Assembly (NCBI GenBank): GCA_958450365.1
Contig: CAUEEP010000862.1
Location: 248,001 to 312,000, forward strand
Direction: 5' to 3'
DNA: 64,000 nucleotides
From: Mesorhabditis belari
Lineage: Eukaryota > Nematoda > Chromadorea > Rhabditida > Rhabditidae
The notes under the pieces were generated by a model. That model saw nothing but the letters and a program-made list of their open reading frames with translations. It was not told the origin of the DNA and ran no database searches. Below are positions 34,501-46,500 of the stretch, piece after piece; positions within the stretch are counted from its first letter, which is position 1, and every line of letters starts with the position of its first letter. Made by a program: the position numbers and the translations under genes.

Positions 34501-37500
34501 CGAGCCAGAGACAAAAAGTTTCGAAGGACAAAAAGGCCACACTAATAACTAGGCCATCAGAGCACGTTTAAGAAATGATAAGCCAAGCTTGTAAACCAGC
34601 AAAAAAAGGCCAAATTTTGTATGCCAAATATCTCACGTTACAGAAGGGTTCCGGAAAAACTAAAAGCAGATTTAGGATCCCCGATAAAAACTCTATCAGC
34701 TGGGCCAGGAGTCATGTGAAAACTCGAGCTTGACTTGACAAAAATCCCTTAGACAAAAAATGTGGAGAATCCGAACATAACTTTTAAAATTACCATGCCA
34801 ACTCCATTCCAAATTTCAAAATGCTACTAGTTTGTCCAAATTCAATCAAATTCAATGTTTTTGGCATATAAATATTCCGCTTGACGGGCTTCATAAGGGG
34901 TTGCTAAGGGTTTTTGGAAATTTAATCGTATCAAATAGTTAGAGCACTTCAAAGTTTTGTCTCCATAGTAAAATGACCAACTTTTTCTAATCTGACAGAT
35001 CTAGAAGGCGGATTTTAAAATCATTTCGATATTCGGATTATCCACATTTTTCTGAGTCGATTAAGCTTTTAAATGCAATTTTTCCTCAGAGAATGCATTT
35101 TTGCCTAATTTCGCGCGGACGTGCTGCCCCTTTTCAGTTGAGTTTGAGAATGAGTTGGGAACTTGGATTGGAATTGTGCAATTAACCGGCCAACAATGGG
35201 CGAAGTGTTGCTAGAATTGAAACATGACAATCTTTTATGGGATAGTGTTCCAAGTTAAAAATACTGTAATGCCCCAATCATCTTTTAATGAATAAAAGCT
35301 GTGCAACTTTTGAAGTCTTGAATTAAAAGATATTCAGTCCAGATTAGGTTGCAACCCAAATTGACTTAAAAAGGTGGGAAATTGATCAATAAACACTTTT
35401 TGTTTAGAGCAAACCATAGGTTAATTGGTAAATTTGTTATTTTTCAACGGAAATACGAAAAGGGACGAAAAACTTTCTGGACAGCCTAATAGCTGAAGTC
35501 TTTAACGTAAAGTTAGCCTACCTATTGTAAGCTTAAGAAGTTTTTTCGAACAGTGTCTAAACTTATTCAAACAATGCCGAATTAAGGTTGCTCAACTTCT
35601 TTTGACTTCTAAATAATCATGTTTCAATTTTGATGACCCTGACTGTTGATCAAGCTAATCAGGCCAGATCCTCCAATATCCAATCCAAAGCTCCCCCAAT
35701 CCATTCCCCAATCAAGCTTTTCGTCTTGTTTTTGCCGAGCTATCGTGAGAATCCAAAAATTTCAAAGTTTCAAAAAACGTTTTTGCTTCCGGCTGCTCTG
35801 ACTGAGTTCGGTTGTTTTTCGTTTCCGCTTTTTGTTCTGTTCGTATCAATCTTTTCAAGAGAAAAGAGAGTGCATAAAATGTTCGTTTGATAATTTTAAG
35901 TTTAAATTTTAGTTCCTAGAAATCTAAACTTCAAAAATAGCAGTATCGCAAAGCTTGCCACTAAAAATTCTTAGTTCTACTATGCAAATGCAAAAAAAGC
36001 AAGTCGGCTTGGAAGAAACTTACGTAGAAAGCATGGGAAATTGTGTAGAAACCACGAAAATGGAGAATCTCTATGTAATGAACTTGACAATCACAATTCA
36101 GCGTGGCTCTTTTTAACTAATCACCTGGTTAAAAAAGATCGACCTATTTAAAATCTATTATAATTGACAAGCTGGTGACCTTCACACAAGGCTTCGAATA
36201 TGTAATATAAATAGTTTGCAAGCAGGCCTGTAGCCAGGATTTCGTTGTTTTTGGGAAAATTGCTAGTTTCATCCTAGTTAATCAATTTACACCCAAAGAA
36301 AAAATTTAGCAAAATCTTCAGGCTACATCATCATTACAATGATACTTTTCTAAAAGGAAATTCACTGGGAAAAATTTGCATTTTTGTGAGAAAATTTAGG
36401 GCTGAGGTTTTAGGCCCTTAGCCGTTATCCAGAAAACTTCTAACTGCCGTCAATCAATTCTCCGTGTCGGTTTACATCTAACTCGTGGGCTAAAAATCCG
36501 ATTTAAAGCTTGTGAAGCGAGCCAGAGGGGCTCAAAGTTGGTTTGTCACGGCTATTTCTGCCCAACTTTGGGCTCCTCTAGTTCGCTCTACGAGCTTTAA
36601 ACATAAAAAGTTTTACGTTTTTGTAATCGCGCACCTTCTGGCACAAGACCCTGGATGTGGGTTTGCACTTGGGTGATGAGCCTAAGCCGAATGAAGTATC
36701 CAAAAATAGAGCAGCTTTCTTTAAAAACTAACAATGGATTCGAATTCCTCATCCTCGAAAACCTCTGAATGCAAATTTTCAACCCAATCGGCCACAAAAA
36801 AGTGCGAAATCCACGTAGGCCCACGGGTGGATTCGTCACGAATATGTTAACAAGTCCATTACATAGAGACCAATCACGATCCATTTTTTAAAACATTTGG
36901 ATTTCCACTTTCAGCGGAACAACCGAGCAAAGACGCGGACGAGGCTCATCCCGAGTTGAAACAAAGCTCGAATTTCATCACGAAATTGAAACCGCTGGGC
37001 TTTGCAAAGAAACAGGTCAGTAAAGATATCATCACTCCTCCTTTCTTCATAGAGTCAGAATTTTTCTCATCCAAAAACATTCCACTCAAATCCACGTTTT
37101 TTTTACATTTGCTTGTCTTCGCCTAACAAACTCTAATAACTTTTTTTACTTTCAAAGCTATTTTTAGAAGGGTTTTGAGTTCGGAATTTTTTGCAGAATT
37201 ATTTACTGATTTTTATCTTTCAAAAAGGAACTCAAAACTCTTTGTTACTTGAACTCGAGATTAGCTGTACTCATATTTTTATATGAAAAAACAAGGTGAT
37301 CCGGTGAGTTTGAAGAAAAGACTCAATTGGTTTATTGTCTGCGTTTATTAAAATATCTACTCGTGCTTACAAGTTGCGAATTTTGAAACCTACCTTTTTA
37401 TCAAGAGATTGATCTAGAATTTTGGTTGGGCTTAATAGAATTGATCAGGGTTGGTCCAAAAATAGTTTTATAGTTAGGCAAAAGCCAGATTCAGGCCAGG

Positions 37501-40500
37501 ATCTAGTTTTTGGCTTAGTCCTAGCCCGATATCCAGAAAGATATCCACAAAAGTCCTTAGGATCACCAGAAGCAGACCTAGACCTGCCATTGGTCACCTT
37601 AACCTCTGATTTACAGCTCTAGCACCAGGCCGAAACATCTCTAAATCTGAGTTCATTGGTTCAAAGGAATATAGTTTCAAATTTGTCCGGTACGAAAACA
37701 TTTCATGAACCACAGTCAATACCCTTTCTAGGAAACAAGAATAGCAATTGAGTCTTTTCCAATCTAAAAACAAACTGAAAATAAAGCAGGAATTGGACGT
37801 GTTCTTCGATCGAACACGCCATTCATTCAAATTGCCCACAAAAGGCTCGTTCCGTTTGGGGTCTTTCCGCCCGAGCAAGGGCTGCTCATCACAAGGAGAA
37901 ACACCGAGAGATGAGCCATCATTGACAACAACCACTCACTCATCCCATTCATCCCATTTTCACCACCCACCCTCAACATCGAATCTCTTGATGCTCGCCT
38001 CGTCGCATTCAAACGAGGATTCGTTCACCCGGTCGGCATCGGCGAGAAATCGAAAAAAGGCGCGTGAGCTGTGCCATTGCTTTTTCTTTTTGCCTATAAC
38101 ATGCACAGTACAGTTGGATTTGGGAGATCAGAAATTGATCAGATTTTGCATTGAAAAACTTTTGAAACTGGAAACCAGATAATTTGAAGATTTTTATTTT
38201 AAGATGAAGCTCAGCTGAAGTCTTGGAAAAAATGTGTTTCAAATTCAGCCGCTTCAAATTAGCACGAGAAATTTTAGTGATTCATCCCTCTGATCAAAAA
38301 AACTTTAATTTTATAAAGATAGAGGATTGACCAATTGCTTTTAAAGTCGACACTCATTTCATTTGCTATTTTGTGACTCAAGTTTGAAAACAAAACCGAT
38401 GAATCTCCCCATCTCCAAATCCAACTGTACCCTTTTCCAGGAATGCGCACCGCTTATCCAAAACGAAATTTTTCGTTGCACCAATTTCTCTTTTATTAAA
38501 TCTTTTTGCGTTGCTAACAAGAAATTCTTTTCATCTTTTTGGCTTCGCATTTTTGAGCTGAGAAAACTTGTGTTTAAAAATCCAAAATCTTAACTTTGAA
38601 ACGCCTCTTTTCCCACCTCAAAAATGCCCATTTGCGAGTCTTTTCTTTACTTATTTGTCGCATGTTTATGTACTAATATTTGTAAAAAAGCTTATCGTTT
38701 TCTTTTTACGCTTATCTGAATAGCTTTACATGTTGCATGTTTGTGTTTTTATTTTTGAATCTCATTTTTCAATGTTAGCTTTTTTATTTTTAGATCGAGC
38801 CTTAAAATCCATGCCTTTTTCACATTCCAATCTCCAAAAATGTCTTGTCTTTTTTGAAAATGTTATGGAAAATTTGTCAAAAATAAGAATGTCTTTGGTT
38901 TTTTTGATTTTTTTGGAAATTTTATGGGCTAGGGGAGTATCTGTTTGTGGATTTGATGGTTTTGAAAATTTCTACTTTTCGAAATCCTCAAGTTCCCTTT
39001 GAAATCAAAATAACGGATTCTAAATTTCTCACGAACACAAGAAATAGTCAGCTAATGCTTTTTTTGCAGTGGTGTGGCAAAAGATTTTTTTTTAACGACC
39101 TAGATCTCCTCAAAGAGAAATATGTTGACACTTATGCGTTCCTCGTTTGCGTTCAATTTTTTCAGTTTCAGCGTTTTCAACATTAAAGGACTCTTTTTCA
39201 AGTTAGTTATTGTGAGGATGCCGAATTTTGTGTACAAGCTGCAAAATAGCGGCACTTAAAAGATATGAGTTTCGAACTTTCACAACTTCGTCATAAACAG
39301 CGAATTTACAGGTTAACTAGTAGGCTGTCCAGCAAGTCTTTTCGTACTTCCGTTGAAAAACAACAAATTCACCAATTAACCTATTGTTTATTCTAGATAA
39401 AAAGTGTTTATTTATCGATTTCCCATCTTTTTAAGTCAATGTGGGTTTACTTTCAAGCAAGCTTGAGAATGAAAGCGTGTTTTTCGTATAATCTATAAAA
39501 ACCTCTACGAAGAAATCGGCTGACAAGAATTTCTCTGAAAATTTGGCTATATACCTAACTTTCTGTGCTCTCCAATTGGTGAACTCAATTTGGTTTCAAC
39601 AAAAGTGCAAAAAGGAACGAAAAGACTTAGACTCTGGACAGCCTAATACAATAGAACCCAGTAACATCTCTGCATCTCAATCACTTGCCACATTGAATCA
39701 CTATTGAAAATATCGCTAACATTGAATATTTTGACTACATATCTGGCTTTTGGTGTTTAAGAGATGTTAGTTTTACTTTTAAAAGTGTTAAATTTTGCTT
39801 CCATTATATACATTTTGAAAACGGCCGAAATTTATGTTATTAAGGTAATCCTTTAACGCTAAACTTTAATAATTTGAAACAATGAATTTTAATTAATGAA
39901 TAACATTGTTAGAACATACCCAGTGGCCATTAGCACGCGTTTTGACTTTGACCAGGTGTGCGCTTTTTTTATTGAGTAAGATTCTAAACCCTAGCCTGGA
40001 CAAATTTGAAACATTGCATATAAAAACATCAAAATGACTTGAAAAGGAGTCCTTTCAAAAGTTTGCGTTTGCTTCTTTTTTGTTCCAAATTCTCGTGTCC
40101 ACCGTTTTTTTTCATTTTTGCGAGAGTCATCCAAAAATTTGTTTTCAGTTCAAAACGTCGATCCGTTCTTTTTCTTTAGTTTTAGCTTTAAGTGGTGTGA
40201 CGAACTAAACTTCTATAAATCTCATTCTTTTCTCTTCTTGAAACAAAAATTCCATGTCTTTTCCGATTCTCCAACTATTTTTGAGTTCAATTCTTGGATC
40301 CTGAAAAGAAATCGAATACTGGGCTTTTTGGTGTACTTTGTGCTCACTCTTGTAAAAACATCCTTGCCGGCGCACTCAATTCTTCCATTTCTCCCTTAAA
40401 TCGTTGCTGTGAGGGGAAAATGGAAGAATTAAGTGCACTAGAAAGGGGTTTTTACGGGATTCAGAGAGCACAATATGGCAATTCGTCTTGCTCACAGTTT

Positions 40501-43500
40501 GAAACACTTTGCCACTTAATAATAAACATTAATAGATATTAGATTTTGAAGTTTGGGTTTAAAATGGCTTAAAAATGGCTGTACAGTTCATTTCATTTAC
40601 TTTTTCCCAGTATGCGATTTCTCTTTTTCTCTCAATCCCCTTCTAGACAATTTCCTCTAGATTTCCTCCCTTTTCTCCCCACTTTTCCTTCCAAAATGCA
40701 CCAATTCACCCTCAAAACATTCATTTATTTTCTTTTTCCCCACCACACAACAAAACCATTAGCTGGCCGTTTTTGTGAGTTGCTCTCTTGGATTTTGAAA
40801 CATTGATCAAGAATAGGAAATGCTAATTTAAATCTGGATCTGAAATCTATTCACGTCCATCGTATGCCTCGAAATTTTCGACATTCAGTTAGAACTGATG
40901 AATCTGATTCATGGAATGATAGACCAGAGTCAAATCTGACTTCTAATTCATAAATTCTTGCCAAAATCCAAGAGCCCAACTCCAAATCAACAACAAAGAT
41001 TAGTTATTTTGAGTTCAGCTAGGGCACCTCTTCATAGAGAAACCCCCGAAATCTTTACTTGAAACTCTAAGAATTTTTCAGCAAGTCTTGACAAAAGAAG
41101 AAGAAGAGAGAATATTTGCCGAGTACAACTACACTGGTGAATCGTACACTGGTGAGCTATTTTCAAAAGCTTATGTCTTTTTCTCTCTTTTACCCTCGAT
41201 TTTGAAACTGATTTCTCTGGGTTGCAGGCGCTACCACAAATATCCATCCATTACTTTCCTCACTCGTCAATTACACGCATCCGGTCAAGTTCTCGGGATT
41301 CGATGTGGCTGAACGTGGGTTTTGCGTAACATTTGAGTCAATTTCATTCTTTAAAACCTTTCAATACAAAGCAATACAGCAATATAGCGGCACTATTGAC
41401 AGCAATACAAAACTTATGATAATTCATGGAGTTGTCAATTGAAAATTTAGTTCAAGAATATTTGAGTCTTTCTAAGTCTACTTTTAAAATATAGCCCTTG
41501 AGCAATACGTTTTCTAAAAGGCACCTATTCGAGCCAGAGTCATTGCCAGTGTTCATTCAATGATGAAAGCTCAATTTTGGTATCACTGAGCTTCGTGGTT
41601 CGTCATACCAAAATTGTGCTAATCAAATGGCTGTCTGATCTGGGTGGCTTTCTAAAATAAGTGCTTTTTAGTAAACACAAAAGCCAAGACGATTAGTTAC
41701 ATATCTTGCAATCATTACATTCATATATCTATTTCTTACTCCCTTGGCTCGATGGCTTGCCAAATTAAAATAATTTAATGGTTTAACCTCATCTCATTAC
41801 AACTTAGATATAAAAGCACGGTTTCCAGAAAACAATCTCCATTTCCACATGTCCTCCTTTTCCGAGTCAACTGGTTTGGGTTATTTGAAGCAATTCGCAC
41901 CCGAATTCGTCAACTACAACAAACGGCAACTCAGCCGAATCTATCCGAAAGGAGCCCGAGTCGATTCGAGCAACTTTTTGCCTCAAGTCTGATCATTTCT
42001 TTTGATCAAATTATTTTAATCAAAACTTTTGCACTCAAGAACCTTTTTTGCAAAACTCATTTTCCAGATTTTCTGGAATGCCGGTTGTCAAATGGTTTCC
42101 CTCAATTTCCAAACTCCCGACGTGTACATGCAGCTGAATCAGGGAAAATTTGAATACAATGGGAATAGCGGATATCTTCTGAAGGTAATTGAGAGTTCCT
42201 CAATTTTATACGAGTACAAGGCAAAGATGAAATGTATATTTTCAGCCCGATTTCATGAGACGGCCAGATCGATCGTTTGACCCTTTCTCGGAGAGTCCCG
42301 TCGATGGAGTGATCGCCGCGCATTGCAGTGTTCGGGTAAAAGATCTTGTCTTGAAGCATGGGGTTTTCGAGTTAAGCTTGGAGCTTGTTTACCTTGTGCG
42401 CAAGAATTAAAACACGTCCTTTCAAATGACCATATTTCTTTCAGCGAGAATTACCAGATAGATTGAAACATTTAATTTCCAAAACAAACAAAAACTGCTG
42501 AGGCTGGCTGGAAAACAAATATTCAATGGGATTGAAGCTTCACCATGGTAAACTTAATCCAAACTTTACTAAATTCAGGTGATCTCGGGGCAATTTTTGT
42601 GTGATCGCAAAGTGGGTACCTATGTGGAAGTGGAGATGTACGGATTGCCGACAGATACAATTCGGAAAGAACATCGAACAAAAATTATCCCAACAAATGG
42701 ACTCAATCCAGTTTATAATGAGGAACCATTCGTCTTTAGAAAGGTTTGTGAATTGATAATGGATTTTGCAAAATGAATCAAATCTTCAGGTGGTTTTACC
42801 CGAATTGGCCGTGCTTCGCTTTGCCGTATACGATGAAAATGGGAAACAATTGGGACAAAGGATCTTGCCACTAGATGGACTGCAAGCTGGATATAGGTGA
42901 GTGGTGGAAGTAGATAAGAGTCAGAAAACAAGTTTCAACTTAAACGGCACAAAACCTAAGCAACTTATAGTAGTCTCATTGCAGAATCAATCTCATCCCA
43001 TTTAGACACATCTCATTGCGAACGGAAACGAATCAACCGATGTGTTTGCCCACTCTTTTCGTGCATCTTGGCTTGAAGACCTATGTACCCGATGAGCTGA
43101 GCAGTGGGTTTTTTATTCAAAAATTGAAAATCGGATCCGCAAAAGAAGTCAAGTCTTCAAAAATTCGAAACAAGGTACCGATTTCACATCTAGGTCTTGT
43201 CGATGCGTTGGCCGACCCTAAAGCCTATTTAACACAACAACAGAAAAGACAAGAAGCTCTTCATCATATGGGTGTCGATGATAGTGATATCGTTGAAGTG
43301 GTGAGTTCACTTTGGGAATAGATCAGGAATCACTGTAGCTAACTAGTGCGTTAAAAACGGTTGTTTTGGCTATCTGAAGCATAAAACTAAGCTCATATCA
43401 TTCCAGATTCCCGCTGGCGGCAAATCAAATCCGATCACCAAAAACAAAACCCTCCAAAAGGCGAATGGATCGACGGCAAATCTGCTGAATGAGTTGGTAT

Positions 43501-46500
43501 CAACGGGCGGAGGGGGGGGCTAGATGCACAAGGGGGAAGATAATGTAACGGTAATCAGCATACCATAAACCTCCTAGTACTTTGCATAAAATATAACCAA
43601 ATTTGATATCTTAATGCTAAAAGTCTTGATGCCCTTCAAGTGCCTTGTTCAGAAATCAACCGCAAACCTCAGCGAGAAGCATCACAAATGATGGTCAAAC
43701 ACCGACGAATACCGGAAGAGCGGCAAATGAAGTCGTTGATAAGTTCAAGGTGGGTTTTGTTACAAAAATAATGGGTGAGAAAGTGTTTTTAGTTAATTCA
43801 TTGAAATATGTCCCAAAATTGGCATATGTACGTGTAATTTGGTAGAATGAACCGCTTAAATTGAAGCAAAAGGGTAGCAATGCACCCAGTCCAAATTCAA
43901 ACACATCTTTGAAAACCATGAAGTCTAAGCTTGGCTTCTTCAACGGGATGAAAAATCGGATTGCAAATGGATTGGGATTGGAGAGAGGAGGCGAATTCTC
44001 CGGAAGGGAGGTGAGTGATATGGGAACTCGAGTGGAAAGATGAGTGTTTGGGCGCACAGTTGGGTCGATAATGGTACTGCAGAACTGTCCACCCAAAACA
44101 TTCATATATCGCTCAAAGTTACCGTATCCCAATCAATCCCCTCTCAACTCCATTCCCATTTGCATCAAACAGATCACTCTGCATTTGGTTGGCCCAATGG
44201 GAATCCCGAATGGAGCCGATATTTGGAGAAGAGAAAGATCCGCGTCCACATCGATGAGAAGAAAAGATATTCAATTCGAGAAATTGAAGGCAAAGAGATG
44301 AATGCAAAAATCCTCCCGTTTTGATTTTTTTTGCTTGCTTGTCCTGCAGGGATACAAAACTTTGAACAAATTGAGAGTTTCGGTTGTAAAACAAAGAAGA
44401 AAAGAATGTTTTTTCAAATTTAGCGCCTTTAAAGGTTCATTTTTTAGATAATACTGAATGACCGTATTAAAACTAGCAATATTGAAAACAACTAAATAAT
44501 TATTAAGTTTATCAAGAATTACTAGACAAACAAAATTTGTCATGCCCAAGTGCATTGGAAATTAAATCTTTCGCACCTTTATAGCACTTCTAAAAATTAA
44601 AGCAAGGAAAAAAGTCTTTGTTTCAATGTGCAATTTTTCAATGAGCTTCAATGAGCTTTAAATGTGCAATTTTTTGAGCAATATCAAATGGTTGTTATAT
44701 GCCTTAAATAGACCTACCATAATACCTGTAATAGTAGCACCCCCTCATACAGTCGCGTAGTCTAACTTCTTTTTAGAAAATCATTTTTTACTCAGCCCCA
44801 AGATTTTACCCAACTACACTTTTGGTACTAAAAATACTAGATTTAAAGGGCTATCATTTGACACCTAAGCGCACACTGTAGCATAAAGCAGCGCGGAGAA
44901 CGGAGCGAGTAAAGTTAGACTACGCGGCAATACCCCGTCATTATGGGGGGGGCGTTGGATATTACGGTAATATGAATCTCTGCTTATCCAAAAACGTTGA
45001 CCCTTGAACCCAAAATTAATTTTGCAAGATAAAATCAATTAATATTTTAATTAATATCAATCTATGTAGTGATTAATTTCAATTAATATATAATTCGTGT
45101 CTAATTAAATGAGCCACGAGAAAAGTAAAACACAAAAGTTGTCAAGAAATAAAACTAATGTTTCAAAATATAGCACCTGGTGCTCGATTAAAAAAATTTA
45201 AAGTCCGCAAGTCGTATTGGAAGAGAGGGTAAATATAATGAAAGTTATTAACAAGCTGAAAATGCAACCATTTTAAACTTTACATCTCTTTTTAAAATAC
45301 TTTATTTCCCGTAATTTTGTGTCATGAAACATTTTACCAAGAGCCTGATAGAAAACATAAAAATCGCAAACAAACCTCCAAATTTTCAGGTGGATCCAAT
45401 CTCGGTGGAAGAGCTGCGAAGGGACAAAAGCTTCCAGAAATTGATGAAAAAGCACCAGAAAGATTTGGAGGAAATGAGGAAAAAACACCAGAAACAAGGA
45501 GGAAACATCCGGAAACAACAGGTTTGTTTTTGAAGTTTCTTTTCGAAATTTGAAAGTTTATTTTTAGAAAAAAGAGCAAGCAAAGGTAAAAGCTGTTCCA
45601 AAAATAATTAGATATCATTTGTTGCAATTATTATTGATTAGTTTTTGTGGTTGAGCCTAAACGCTTTCTCAAACAACAACCCCTCCACCGCTTTAGCTGG
45701 CTATTGTATTAGACATTCAACACCAAAAAGTTGGCAACAAAAGGGACGCACCTTGCTCATTTATAGGATAAATCAGACTGGGTACCGTAGTTACCGTATT
45801 ACAAGTAATATACTACAGTACTCTTTTAGGTACTATAAATACTGTTTCAAAGTCATTTTCAGCAACTTCATTAACCAAGACAGGATACTGTAGTTATTGA
45901 CGGAGCTAACGTACTTTTCCATTTCCTATTCGGTATTAAATTTTGACCGATAAACAAATCGATTAGAAAAACTTTGAAACTTATAGCTCTGCTGCTAAAT
46001 TTAGTTTAACACTCTAGATAGTCAATCAATCTTGAACCCTATGTAATAAAAGCAGAAAATTGGCGTTTTAAGGGTTTTCTTTCCATTTCGTACTTCCGTT
46101 GAAACTTCTTCAGTTTTCTAAGTTATGTGAAAAGTTAATAGTCAAGGTGTGCTGTGTTGCTCTTTCTGATCTAAAAATCCATTCACCCAAACGACAACAA
46201 AAATCTACTTTCATCTTTGCTGGGGTTTGAGATTAAAGTTAATCACTAATACCATAAATGAAATATTAGGCTGTACAGAAATTCTTTTCGTTTCTTTTTG
46301 TACATTGAAAAATAACAAATTCACCACTGCTATGGTTTGCTATGGTTTGCTCTAAATAAATAGTGTTTATTGTTTAATTTCCCATCTTTTCAAGTCAATT
46401 TGAGCTCACTTTCAAGCAAGTTGTGAATGAATGAAAACGTGTTTTTCGGAAAAATCTATAAAAACCTCTACGAAGAAATTAGCTGAATCAATTTCTCTAA

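Larger units (their letters stand above)
31206..37015 (+). other. egl-8: egl-8 exons 15-18: acidic and Ser/Thr/His-rich X-Y linker
   Basis: Encodes about 195 residues between X and Y. Acidic [11 protein letters not shown] is followed by Ser/Pro-rich sequence (exon 16), then a Ser/Thr/His-rich stretch with [12 protein letters not shown] (exon 17), then [15 protein letters not shown] (exon 18), where similarity to PLCB4 returns. The PLC X-Y linker is known to be autoinhibitory and variable. Exon 17 also stays open past its donor at 34271 to TAA at 34408-34410, so intron retention would give a protein ending after the X domain. Confidence 0.75.

Noticed and set aside
43653..43749. Constitutive use of this segment as an egl-8 exon in the frame reading [14 protein letters not shown]
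   Set aside because: That frame needs an upstream exon ending in phase 2, but exon 27 ends in phase 0 and no linking exon was found. Omitting it gives a clean frame, so it was demoted to a candidate poison exon.
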